From Reclinomonas americana ATCC 50394 (lineage: Eukaryota; Jakobida; Jakobea; Jakobida): a stretch of DNA of 45,668 bases. Below the pieces are notes generated by a model. That model saw nothing but the letters and a program-made list of their open reading frames with translations. It was not told where the DNA came from and did no database searches. The stretch covers positions 32,246 to 77,913 of the forward strand of contig PS015138.1 in NCBI GenBank assembly GCA_048213135.1, in the 5' to 3' direction. A program made the translations under genes and the position numbers. This document shows, piece after piece, positions 17,901 to 28,764 of this stretch (its first letter is position 1; the number at the start of each line of letters is the position of its first letter).

Positions 17901-20900
17901 AGTACAAGAAGCAGAAGAATCGAAGAAAAGATCCTTACGGGAAGGGTGAAGCTGGGACGCTGGCGAGAGAGAGGGAGAGAAACACACAATGGGAGCGTGC
18001 ATCGGAAGCAGGGGCATGAAGTGAATGGCACCAGCGAGTGTGATCATCAGTGGCAAAACAAGATAATGAGTGGATCATGAGAAGAGAAACGGCAAAGGAG
18101 AACACGGCAGGAGCACGACAAAGAGGCACGGGCAACAGTGAACATGGAACGTATGGAGAAGGGAGGTGAGGCAAGAAAGCGCGCAGATGGGGTGAGCGGC
18201 AGCGAGAGGGAGAGGTGGATTCCACGCTCACCTTTTTCTTGTCGGCGTGTTCGCGGATTCGCTCGATTGCCGTGGAGATGTCCTGAATGCGCTCGATGAT
18301 GGAGGCTGCGAGCGAAGGAACAGGAGGGAAATAGTGAGAGAGGGCGAGTAAAGGACAGAGAGAGGCGTGAGAACGAGTGAGCTAGGTGCGGGTGGACTCA
18401 ACATCATGGATGGATACAAGGCAGCGCATTTAACTGACTCTTCCGCCTCTCTCACGCACGCACGCACGCACTCAGATGCACACACAAACGCGCAAATTCG
18501 GATGCACATGCAGACAGCCAGAAACAACGCACACGCTTCCTTCTCTATCTCTTCTCTGTCATTCTCTCTCACTCACACAACTCGCTGTCTTGCATGCAGC
18601 CAGGAATAACGCAGAAAATCAACCATCCTATCATCCTCTCTCTCTCTCACTCACTCACTCTCGCTATCTCGGATGACTACGAATGCAGCCAGTGCCCACA
18701 CGTCGTACGCCTTCTCCCTCACCCTTCCCCTTCTCCCACACTCACATGCATCCTCCTCATCGCGCAACAACACGGGAGGCGGCGTCGGCGCTCTTTTCTT
18801 CCGCCCTGCCCCCTCCTCATCGCCGCCGCTACTGCTGTCACTGCTGCTCTCCGAATCGCTGTCCTCCGCCACCACCGCAGCCGCCGTCTCCTCCTTCGCC
18901 TTCTCCTCCGCCGCAGCCGCCGTCGCCGGTCTCGCCTTGCACGCTTCAATGTGACGCTGCAGGCGATCGCAGGTGCGCAGCGCGGCGTCCGTGTGATTGG
19001 TGGACACTTGCAGGAAGGCCAGCAGTTTGAGACAGAGCGAGGTGGTCAGGTCGACCAGCTCGCCTGGCACCGCGAAACCGTCCCACCCGATGCGTGCTTC
19101 GCCTGCCGTTCCACTGTCGGGCCAGTGGATGGATTTGAGCAATGTGATGCTCGTGCGGGCGACATCCAGGGCTTGGGATGCTCTGCAAAATAAGGAGAAT
19201 GAGCAAAGAGGGTAACAAGGGAGACTCGGTGGTAAAAGCGCGCAACTTGTGCTTGTGAAAGAGCACCACGGCCGTGTTGTGCAGGCATGCGGCTTGCAGG
19301 AGCATGCACAGACGGCGGGTGGGCGGAGTGGGTTTGGGCAGGAGCGACTTGGGGGGAGGGTTGTCGCCCACGTCCTCCAGGGCGTGCGCGCATTCTTGCA
19401 GGCTGTAGCGGCTGGCGTTGAGGCGGCGGATGCTGCGAATGGGGGGAAGGGTAATGAGGGGAAGGGTGATGAGGGGAAGAGAAATGAGGGGAAAGGAATG
19501 AGGAGAAGGGTACCTAGGGGTGAAGGAGGGTGAGGGGCAGGAGGAGAATGGTGATGAGGGGAAGGAGAAGACGGGTGAGTGGAAGGAGAGGAAGGGAGAG
19601 TGGAAGGGGAAGAGTGAGGATCACAGTGACGGGAGACAGAGCAAGAGATGAGGAGAAGGAGGACAATGGAGAGGGAAGTGAAGCAAGAGAGAGATTGGGG
19701 ACGAAGGGGGAGAAAAGGAGAAGAGAAGGACGAGGAGAGCACGAAGGAGGGGAGAGATGAGGAGATGGAAGACAGTGGAGAGGGAAGTGCAGCAGGAGAG
19801 AGATTGGGGACGAAAGGGGAGAAAAGGAGAAGAGAAGTACGAGATGAGGGATGGAAGACAATGGAGAGGGAAGTGAAGCAAGAGAGAGATTGGGGACGAA
19901 GGGGGAGAAAAGGAGATGAGAAGTACGAGGAGAGCACGAAGGAGGGGAGAGATGAGGAGAAAGAGGACAATGGAGNNNNNNNNNNNNNNNNNNNNNNNNN
20001 NNNNNNNNNNNNNNNNNNNNNNNNNNNNNNNNNNNNNNNNNNNNNNNNNNNNNNNNNNNNNNNNNNNNNNNNNNNNNNNNNNNNNNNNNNNNNNNNNNNN
20101 NNNNNNNNNNNNNNNNNNNNNNNNNNNNNNNNNNNNATTGGGGACGAAGGAGGAGAATGGAGAAGAGAAGTACGAGGAGAGCACGAAACACAAGACGGAT
20201 AGTGAAAGAATATGAGACTCGTGTCACGAACAGTGGAGCAGACAGAGTGGACACGAAAGACAACGGAGTAGGGCGAACATTAAAAAGAGCAAAGATCGAT
20301 GGCAAGAGAGTCGCTACAAAAAGTAAAGAGCATTGTCTCCCACCGCGAAGAGAGTTTCAGAACACGCTCCTTTCTTCCTGTTATCCCTTTTCTTCCTATC
20401 TTGCTATCTCTGTCTCAGTAAATTTGTGCATCTCACTCCTTCCCTTCACCCTCTCCTCACAGCATCCTCGTCTCCTTCCCTACTTCTCTCTCGATACCTC
20501 TGCGCGTACGTACAATTACGCCTCACCAAGTAAAACGAACCTCTTCTCCCTTTCCCCAACATCACTCCCTCCCCTCCCCTTCCCCCTCCCCCATCCACTC
20601 ACATGAAAAAATGCCTCGCCCTCAACGCCGCCAACAACGCCTTCCAAATCCCCGCGTGCGGAATCGGATGCGGTGGAAACGCCGCCTGCCGTCGCATGTG
20701 CGTGGGTGCACTGCGCGGATTCAGCCACGATTCCATGCGCATCAGCAGCTCCATGATCACGTCCGACAGCTCCTCGTCGGGCTCGGCGGAGCCACTGGCC
20801 GTGGGCGAGATGAGCAGGAGCAGGTCGCGGGCCAGGGCCCAGGTGGCGGCCAGCAGCAGATCGCACAGGGGGGAGGCCTTGTGCGGGCCCCACGCTGCCG

Positions 20901-21967
20901 TGACCATTTGTACGGCCATGGTGAGCTTGTCGACGGCGTTGATGTAGCGGGCCTGTGCGCGGAGTTTGACGGCTTCCTCCATGAGGTCGACAGAGTCGAG
21001 GACCACTTGGTAGCTGACGGGGTCGTAGGTGTCGGCGTCGAGGCAGGACCCTGGAGGTGGGAGAAAGGGGAAGGGGTGTGAGGGGAGGGGCACAGGGAGA
21101 AGGGATGTGAGGGAAGGGAGATTAGGAGAAGGGATGTGGGGGGAAGGGATGTGACGGAAGGAGCTAGCACACACACTCTCTCTGTATCTGTGCAGTCTCT
21201 GTCGCTCTCGGTCATATTCTCTCGTTCTCTCCTTCTTCTTCTCCGCGCTCGCTGTCTGTGTGTATGTGTCGTATGAAGAACAAGTGGAAGCGTTCGCTGT
21301 GGTGGTGCTGGACTTCTTCTTTCTGCTTGCACTTCATGCTTCTTCTTCTTCGCCTGCTGTTGTTGCGCGCGCTCTCTCTCTCTCTCGCTCTGTGTGTGTG
21401 TGTGTGCGTGTGTGTGTGTGTGTATCAGTAAGTCTCCCTTCTCCCTCCGCATCCATTCCTCTCTCTTTCGCTCCCCCCTGTCTCTGCCGATAGCTCTGTC
21501 TCTCTTCCTTCTTCTGCCCTTTTCATCACTTTTCTTGCTGTCTCTGTGTGTGCACGTATGAGTAAGACAGTCGCTCTGTCTGCCTGTTTCTCCCTCTCTC
21601 TCTCTCTCTCAGCTTGTGTGTGCGATGAGAGGGTGTGTTGTGAGTGCAGTTTTCTGTCGCTCTCTGTTTTGATCTCTCTCTCGCTTTCCTATCCGCGAGT
21701 AGGTACGTGCGCGCATGCAGCATATGGCGCAGGGCTCTCTGTGGCTGCTTGTCTTCATCGTCTTCGTGCGCTACTGCTGTTCTGTCTCTCTATCTCTCGT
21801 CTCCTCTCATATTCATCACATTATCTTCACTTCCCTTCTCTCTCTGTGTGTATAAACGAATGTCGCTCTGTGTGTCTGTCTGTCAATCAGTGTGTCTCCA
21901 TCGCCTTCGTTCTCATACTCTCCCCTTCTCTTCCTCTTGTGTCTGTATGTGTACGTCTGCCTGTTTG

Positions 21968-22006
<39 letters not shown>

Positions 22007-22597
22007 GACACACACACTCTCTCTCTCTCTTCTGCCTTCTCCTCCCTTCTACGTCTGTCTATCTGTCTATCAGCCTGTCTCTCATCTCTGCGCCTCTCTC
22101 TCTCTCATACACACACACTCTCTCCGTCTATCTGTCAGTCTCCCGTCTCCGTCGTTCTCACTCTCCCATTCTTATCCTCTTGTGTATGAATGCGAGCGTC
22201 TTTCATCTCACTGACTTCTCCTCTTGTGTCTGTACATGTGTAAGTCTCTCTCTCTCTGTCTGTGTGTGTGTAGGTGTGAGTGTGTGTGCGTGTGTGTGTG
22301 TGTGTCGTCTCTCTCTATTCACTGCCTTCTCCTTTCTCCTCCCTACTTCTCCTCATGTGTGCTGTATGCATGTATTCGTCTCTCTATCTCAGTCTCTCCC
22401 TTCATCCCCTTCTCCTCCCCATCTCCTCCCCCTTTCCTCCCCCTCTCCTCACCAAGGAAATCGGCGACGCGCGCCGGTCCCGCCTGCCACAACCGCACCG
22501 CATCCAACACATCCGCCTCCACCACATCATCAAACGAAAACCACGCACACATGCTCACAGACGACGACGACGAAGACGGAAAACCATTCGTCGTCAT
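14969..22597 (-). CDS. Large protein of unknown function: helical N-terminal half, basic disordered C-terminal half
   Basis: Twelve phase-compatible exons: 22597-22453, 21050-20603, 19432-19247, 19182-18746, 18305-18232, 17959-17939, 17736-17437, 17376-17164, 17087-16986, 16929-16766 and 15977-14969 form the main chain of about 1032 residues. Exons 1-4 encode alpha-helical sequence resembling TPR/HEAT-type repeats (ARYINAVDKLTMAVQMVTAA, ACLHNTAVVLFHKHK, LTTSLCLKLLAFLQV). An acidic Ser/Glu patch follows (DSDSESSSDSSSGGDEE), then a short coiled-coil exon (SIIERIQDISTAIERIREHA) and a 21-base micro-exon (RPSFTLP). The rest is Ser/Pro/Arg-rich with one helical insert (ASHLIRDLRQTMLSAAEA), poly-Pro, poly-Ala and Gln runs. 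The start Met opens MTTNGFPSSSSSS. The stop follows RKAGGR; the TGA overlaps a possible donor, so a further exon cannot be excluded. I do not recognise the family. A cytoskeletal or scaffolding role is possible from composition only. I count eleven exons here; any twelfth would be downstream. Confidence 0.72.
16010..16740. repeat. Purine-rich intron 10 of the unknown-function gene
   Basis: The intron between exons at 16766 and 15977 contains G-rich AAGGGGAAGGAA-type repeats (about 16000-16170) grading into less regular GA-rich sequence. It is noncoding in the accepted model. Confidence 0.7.
17939..17959 (-). other. 21-base micro-exon
   Basis: On the minus strand it is preceded by a pyrimidine tract ending CGCCAG and followed by GTAAGG. 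It is exactly 21 bases, so it inserts seven residues (RPSFTLP) without changing phase between the exons at 18305-18232 and 17736-17437. Skipping it would also keep the frame. Confidence 0.55.
19437..20602. repeat. Purine-rich minisatellite intron with gap
   Basis: Intron 2 of the unknown-function gene. A GA-rich unit containing GAGATTGGGGACGAA recurs near 19691, 19799, 19887 and 20137 (spacing about 90-110). N gap at 19976-20136. From about 20340 onwards it is pyrimidine-rich. The gap could hide an exon, but flanking phases already agree. Confidence 0.75.
19976..20136. other. Assembly gap (N run)
   Basis: 161 undetermined bases inside a GA-rich intronic minisatellite. Confidence 1.
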
Positions 22598-23606
22598 AAT
22601 AAAATAAGAAAAATCAAAGCAACAACGATCAACGATGAATGAAATGAGAGAGAAATGAGAGAGAGAGAAATAAAGTAAAGATGAACAACTGCGCACACGG
22701 AGAGAGTGTGTGTGTGTCACAGTGTCAGAGTGAGAGAGCGCGCGCGCGACTGCTTCCCTCTTTGTCTCTTATTTTTCGTGCACGTGTCTTTCTCTGTTCT
22801 TTCTTTCTCTTTTCTGCGCGATTGTGTGTGTCTCTCTCTCTGTGCGTGTATGTGTAAGAGAGTGTGTGTGTGCACACCACGCTGCGTGTCGGTGTCTTTT
22901 TCGCAAACTGGCGGTGTCCTGCGTGTGTCCTGTTGTGATTTTTGCGTGTGCGATCGTTGTTGCACAGTGAGCGGGAGAATGTCGGAGAGAAGAAAACGCT
23001 GCCGGATGCAATTGCAACTTTTTCGGCAACTGTGGAGTTGAAGGCTTGCAACATGCAATCGACGTTGCCCAAGTCTCTGCAAGGCTTGCGCAAGTCAACA
23101 AAACACTTCATTCACCACATGCCAATAATGCGATAAACGCCCACAAATCCCTTGCCGACAATGACCTTGGCACACCAACAACATACAAACACATAACATT
23201 GCCAGTCCGCTGGCCACGTGCACGGGGGGGGCCTGTGTGACCAAGTACAACCCTATCCGAAACGTCAACACACCACTGCTTTTTGCATTGCCTGCTTCTC
23301 GGATCCGGACCCGGCTTTGCTTTGTACACGTGTTACTGTCTGGTGACGACGTCGACTCAGGCACAGCATGCATGCGCATGCGCATTCATATTGGCAATTG
23401 TTGCATTGTAGTTTTGACGTAACTTTAATTGCAAAGTGGACTCCACCTTGAAGCCACTCTTGCACACTAACACAGTCTTACATGATGTTCCTCGATGCTG
23501 CTTGCTTGCCAATACAACCTGGAATTTTCCGCGCACACATTGCACAAGTTTTCAGCGCGTGGGCGCGCTCTTTCTTTCCCTCTCTCTTTCTTTCTCTCTC
23601 ACTGAC
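22598..23606. promoter_or_regulatory. Divergent intergenic region
   Basis: It separates the start of the minus-strand unknown-function gene from the start of the plus-strand membrane-protein gene, so it should hold both promoters. The left third is GT/CT-rich. About 22980-23560 is unusually complex, repeat-free sequence for this window, including a perfect 12-base palindrome TGCGCATGCGCA (23373-23384) and CACGTG at 23215-23220. One plus-strand frame (about 22942-23136) looks less biased than repeats, but I find no family or splice partner. No gene is called. Confidence 0.5.
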
Positions 23607-23824
23607 ATGTGCGACCCTCTGTACACATGTCTGGTGACGACTCTGGCGCTGGTGCCGGCCACCGCCCTCGCCACACTCTCACTTGTATGGCACTTTTTGT
23701 GTGTCGACATTCCGTTGCGTGCTCCCTCACACAAGTGCACAAAGACAAGAGAGAGAGAGAGAGAGAATGAGAGAGAGAATGAGCTTTTGTTGCTGCATTC
23801 CTCTCAAATCTTTCAGTCACTCAC

Positions 23825-23864
<40 letters not shown>

Positions 23865-24704
23865 CACGTCACACGANNNNNNNNNNNNNNNNNNNNNNNN
23901 NNNNNNNNNNNNNNNNNNNNNNNNNNNNNNNNNNNNNNNNNNNNNNNNNNNNNNNNNNNNNNNNNNNNNNNNNNNNNNNNNNNNNNNNNNNNNNNNNNNN
24001 NNNNNNNNNNNNNNNNNNNNNNNNNNNNNNNNNNNNNNNNNNNNNNNNNNNNNNNNNNNNNNNNNNNNNNNNNNNNNNNNNNNNNNNNNNNNNNNNNNNN
24101 NNNNNNNNNNNNNNNNNNNNNNNNNNNNNNNNNNNNNNNNNNNNNNNNNNNNNNNNNNNNNNNNNNNNNNNNNNNNNNNNNNNNNNNNNNNNNNNNNNNN
24201 NNNNNNNNNNNNNNNNNNNNNNNNNNNNNNNNNNNNNNNNNNNNNNNNNNNNNNNNNNNNNNNNNNNNNNNNNNNNNNNNNNNNNNNNNNNNNNNNNNNN
24301 NNNNNNNNNNNNNNNNNNNNNNNNNNNNNNNNNNNNNNNNNNNNNNNNNNNNNNNNNNNNNNNNNNNNNNNNNNNNNNNNNNNNNNNNNNNNNNNNNNNN
24401 NNNNNNNNNNNNNNNNNNNNNNNNNNNNNNNNNNNNNNNNNNNNNNNNNNNNNNNNNNNNNNNNNNNNNNNNNNNNNNNNNNNNNNNNNNNNNNNNNNNN
24501 NNNNNNNNNNNNNNNNNNNNNNNNNNNNNNNNNNNNNNNNNNNNNNNNNNNNNNNNNNNNNNNNNNNNNNNNNNNNNNNNNNNNNNNNNNNNNNNNNNNN
24601 NNNNNNNNNNNNNNNNNNNNNNNNNNNNNNNNNNNNNNNNNNNNNNNNNNNNNNNNNNNNNNNNNNNNNNNNNNNNNNNNNNNNNNNNNNNNNNNNNNNN
24701 NNNN

Positions 24705-24741
<37 letters not shown>

Positions 24742-24793
24742 TAGTTGTTTCGTTTCGTTCGTCGTCGTCTCTACTACTACTTACTTACTACTA

Positions 24794-24863
<70 letters not shown>

Positions 24864-27800
24864 CGCACACTCTCTCTCTCTCACTCACTCACCCACTCAC
24901 TCTCCCTCTCACTCACTTACTCACTCACCCACTCACTCTCTCCCTCCCTCTCTTCTCACTGCACTCACTCACCCACCTACTCACATCCTTCCCTTTTCCC
25001 CTCTTCTCACCCTCCCTCCTCTCTCTCTCTCTCTCATACATTGACCCATTCTTTCTGCAGTCCAAAGAGGCCGACCCTCGCACGCAAGCGATTCTGGCTC
25101 TTACAGACATTACGAGCCTCGCTCATGTTAGAGGGCGTAAGTTGCGTGTCTCTTTGTCTCTCACTCCCTTTCTCTTTCTTTCTCTCTCTCACGGTTTGTT
25201 GGCGCAGTGTTGTTGACGTTGATTTGGTTGCCGGAGACTGCATCGTATAGCCTGGTTGTGGGCTTGCTTGGCACGGCGAATTGCTTCTTGGCGGCCTTGC
25301 TGGGCATCTTTTGCGTGTACTGGTGAGATTGCGATGCATGTTGCTCCCAGTTGGTGCTTTCGCTGCTCCTCTCTCCTTCCGTTGCTGCTTTGCTCTCCTT
25401 CCGTCGCTGCTTTCGCTGCTTTGCTCTCCTTCCGTCGCTGCTTTCGCTGCTCCTCTCTCCTCCCGTCACTGCTTTCGCTGCTTTGCTCTCCTTCCGTCGC
25501 TGCTTTCGCTGCTTTGCTCTCCTCCGTCGCTGCTTTGCTCTCCTCCGTCGCTGCTTTGCTCTCCTCCGTCGCTGCTTTGCTCTCCTCCGTCGCTGCTTTC
25601 GCTGCTCCTCTCTCCTCCCGTCGCTGCTTTCGCTGCTCCTCTCTCCCTCCCGTCGCTGCTTTCGCTGCTCCTCTCTCCCTCTCGTCGCTGCTTTCGCTGC
25701 TCCTCTCTCCTCCCGTCGCTGCTTTCGCTGCTCCTCTCCCTCTCGTCGCTGCTTTCGCTGCTCCTCTCCCTCTCGTCGCTGCTTTCGCTGCTCCTCTCTC
25801 CCTCTCGTCGCTGCTTTCGCTGCTCCTCTATCCTCCGTCGCTGCTTTCGCTGCTCCTCTCCCTCTCGTCGCTGCTTTCGCTGCTCCTCTCCCTCTCGTCG
25901 CTGCTTTCGCTGCTCCTCTCCCTCTCGTCGCTGCTTTCGCTGCTCCTCTCCCTCTCGTCGCTGCTTTCGCTGCTTTGCTCTCCTTCCGTCGCTGCTTTCG
26001 CTGCTTTGCTCTCCTTCCGTCGCTGCTTTCGCTGCTTTGCTCTCCTTCCGTCGCTGCTTTCGCTGCTCCTCTCTCCTCCCGTCACTGCTTTCGCTGCTTT
26101 GCTCTCCTTCCGTCGCTGCTTCTGCTGCTCCTCTCTCCTCCCGTCGCTGCTTTCGCTGCTCCGCTCTCCTCCCGTCGCTTTCGCTGCTCCTCTCTCCTCC
26201 CGTCGCTGCATTCGCTGCTCCTCTCTCCTCCGTCGCTGCTTTCGCTGCTCCTCTCTCCTCATGTCGCTGCTTTCGCTGCTTTGCTCTCCTTCCGTCGCTG
26301 CTTTCGCTGCTCCTCTCTCCTCCCGTCGCTGCTTTCGCTGCTCCTCTCCTCCTTTGCTGCTTTCGCTACTCCTTTCTCCTCCGTCGCTGCTTTCGCTGCT
26401 CCTCTCTCCCGCGTCGCTGCTTTCGCTGCTCCTCTCTCCCGCGTCGCTGCTTTCGCTGCTCCGCTCTCTCCTTTGCTGCTTTCGCTGCTCCTCTCACTCA
26501 CCCCTCACCCCACCTTTTCTCTTTGCCTCCTCTCGTCCCTTCCCACTCTCCCTTCCCCCTTCACAGGGTCACCGTGCTGGCGGCCCTCAGGATAAACTGG
26601 CGGGAAGACCGCCTCTACTTCATCATCCTCATCGTCATGTGGCTCATCATGGTCACGGCGGCCACGCTCGTCTTCACCGTGGTCCTCCAGTCGATTCTAT
26701 GTGACACGATCCTGAAGGCGATTGGCGGCCAGTGCATACAATTGCGACACGCAGTCGGATCGGTGCATCGAATCCCTGCGTGTGCCTTCTTTTCTTTCTA
26801 ATGCAGCTCACTCTTTGCGTCGCTGTGTGGCAGCTGTATGTCGTGCTGGCGACATTTATTTGCACGCAGAGTGTGCTGATGGCGTCGTACTTTTTGAAGA
26901 TTCACAAGACCAGCTACTTTGACGCCAGTCCACAGCTCAAGTCGGCGATTTGGAAGGTGCTGCCGAACGCTTCATTTTCTGTTGTCTGTGCACTCAGCAT
27001 TATCGCTGTCTCTCTCTGTGTTGCAGACGGTCATCATTGCCGTGACGACGTTCCTGTTGGCGCTGACGGTGTGCATCTCCTTTGTCGGCTCACTGCGACA
27101 AATCAAGTGGGCCAATGGCGACGAGATCCTCGTCACACGCGTGCTCGTGTTCTGCACGCTCACCATTGAAATTGTGGTGTTGCTGCACTCGTCGAGGAAG
27201 AATGACGGCACGCCCGGCTCGGCGGTGAGTGGGAAGGGGGAAAGGGGAAAGGGAGGAGGCAAGGGGGAAGGGGAAAAGGATGGAAAGGGTGCGAAGAGTG
27301 GGAAAGATCGCTTTCTTCATTTGACGTTTATGCCTGCCTCTTCTTTCGCTCGTGCCGCACTCCTCCTGCTGTCGCTCGTGCCGCGCTCCTCCTGCTGTCG
27401 CTCGTGCCGCGCTCCTCCTGCTGTCGCTCGTGCCGCGCTCCTCCTGCTGTCGCTCGTGCCGCGCTCCTCCTGCTGTCGCTCGTGCCGCGCTCCTCCTGCT
27501 GTCGCTCGTGCCGCGCTCCTCTCGTTTGTCGCTCGTGCCGCGCTCCTCTCGTTTGTTGCTCGCTCCTCTCGTTGTCGCTCGTGCCGCGCTCCTCTCGTTT
27601 GTCGCTCGCGCCCTGCTCCTCTCGTTTGTCGCTCGCGCCCTGCTCCTCTCGTTGTCGCTCGCGCCCCGCTCCTCTCGTTGTCGCTCGCGCCCCGCTCCTC
27701 TCGTTGTCGCTCGTGCCGCGCTCCTCTTGTTGTCGCTCGTGCCGCGCTCCTCTTGTTGTCGCTCGTGCCGCGCTCCTCTTGTTGTCGCTCGTGCCGCGCT

Positions 27801-27960
27801 CCTCTTGTTGTCGCTCGTGCCGCGCTCCTCTTGTTGTCGCTCGTGCCGCGCTCCTCCTGCTGTCGCTCGTGCCGCGCTCCTCCTGCTGTCGCTCGTGCCG
27901 CTCCTCCTGCTGTCGCTCGTGCCGCGCTCCTCTCGTTTGTCGCTCGTGCCGCGCTCCTCT

Positions 27961-28000
<40 letters not shown>

Positions 28001-28197
28001 CTCCCCCTTCCCCCCTCTTGCTCACCTCCTTTTCCATTATCTTGTCTCAGAGATCGAGCCACAACTCCCGCCAATTCAAATCCGCCATGGGTCCCTCCGC
28101 CCCATCACGCACCAAGGGACGCGGTTCGCATGACTCGCCTGCGCTAGCCGAGCTGAGCATACCACTGCACGATATGTCTTCCAGGAGTGACCAGTGA
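23607..28197 (+). CDS. Multi-pass membrane protein (6-7 TM, possibly TOM1/GPR137-like)
   Basis: Seven exons: 23607-23684 (tentative), 25061-25136, 25208-25322, 26567-26762 (3' end tentative), 26807-26956, 27027-27224 and 28051-28197, totalling 319 codons in consistent phase. Hydrophobic segments include CLVTTLALVPATALATLSL, SLVVGLLGTANCFLAALLGI, LYFIILIVMWLIMVTAATLV, AVWQLYVVLATFICTQ, TVIIAVTTFLLALTVCISFV and LVTRVLVFCTLTIEIVVLL. Between them are short charged loops (RINWREDR, LKIHKTSYFDASPQLKS). The C-terminal tail is hydrophilic, Ser/Arg-rich and probably cytosolic. The pattern of a basic loop after TM4-5 followed by two closing helices recalls THH1/TOM1/TOM3 and GPR137 proteins, but I see no diagnostic motif; another 7-TM receptor-like family is possible. 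Two large introns carry minisatellites, and a gap lies in intron 1, so exon 1 is the least certain part. Confidence 0.7.
23877..24704. other. Assembly gap (N run) in intron 1 of the membrane-protein gene
   Basis: 828 undetermined bases between CT/ACG steps on the left and a GA run on the right. From about 24737 to 24800 the sequence is GTCGTC/TACTAC steps, then a CT run. An exon could be hidden here. Confidence 1.
25345..26500 (+). repeat. Intronic minisatellite, about 27-33 base unit
   Basis: About forty imperfect copies built on CGTCGCTGCTTTCGCTGCT followed by CCTCTCTCC-type variants, filling intron 3 of the membrane-protein gene. All three plus-strand frames stay largely open because the unit is pyrimidine/GC-rich. 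The long open frames here (over 400 codons) are repeat products, not genes. Confidence 0.95.
27345..27965 (+). repeat. Intronic minisatellite, about 22-26 base unit
   Basis: About 25 copies of a unit containing TCGCTCGTGCCGCGCTCCTC, with TGCTG/TTGTTG/TCGTTTG variants, ending in a CT run to about 27996. It fills intron 6 of the membrane-protein gene. Its core matches the minisatellite at 42783-43200. Confidence 0.95.
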
Positions 28198-28764
28198 ACT
28201 ACATAAAGAAACGGGGTGCTGCATGAAATCCGACAAACCCGCCGCCAGCGACAAGTGTCATAACTTGCAGTTGTCCATTCTTCCCAAGAGCAAGCAATGT
28301 CGGTGTGTGTGTGCGTGTGTGTGTGCGCGTGTGTGCCTCTCTCTATGTGCATCTCTGTCTCTCTCTCTCTCTCTCTCGCTTTCACGCACTCTCCTTCTCT
28401 CAGTTTCCAACGCACTCGAGCGCCGCGCATGAATCGTCGCTGCGCGGGAAGGGTGGAGAAGAGAAAGCGGGGAAGGAGACAACGACGCTGTGTGCTTTGG
28501 AGGCGGACGCAAGCGAATCACTAAGTGGCGGGAGTGGGAGTGCAAGGTGTGTGTGGGCTCTTGAAGAGGGCGTGCTCGTGCATTCGTCTCACGTTATGTT
28601 GATCAACGCACAGCATCGTGGAGCACGAGGAGGGGCGGTAAGTTGCTGTCGCTGTCTTGTTCTCTTCATTCCTTCGCTGGACGACGTTTCTGCATCGTCT
28701 TCCCTGGCCGCCGTACTTCCTCTCCTCCACGTGTGCTGACGGCGTTTTTTTGTGTGCGCACAGC
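28198..28764 (+). promoter_or_regulatory. Upstream region and candidate 5' UTR intron of the NACHT gene
   Basis: GT and CT microsatellites occupy about 28300-28380. A good donor GTAAGTTGC at 28638 pairs with an acceptor ending GCGCACAG at 28763, one base before the ATG at 28765. This gives a likely 126-base leader intron. An upstream ATG at 28596 runs into this junction out of frame with the main protein, so it would form a short upstream frame if transcribed. Confidence 0.4.

Noticed and set aside
25256-26801. Three overlapping plus-strand frames of over 400 codons rich in SLLSLLLS/RRCFRCSS/AAFAAPL
   Set aside because: They are the three readings of one intronic minisatellite whose unit lacks stop codons. 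They match no family and interrupt a phase-consistent membrane-protein gene.
27090-28133. Long Arg/Ser/Ala-rich frames on both strands
   Set aside because: They are readings of the 22-26 base minisatellite in intron 6 of the membrane-protein gene.
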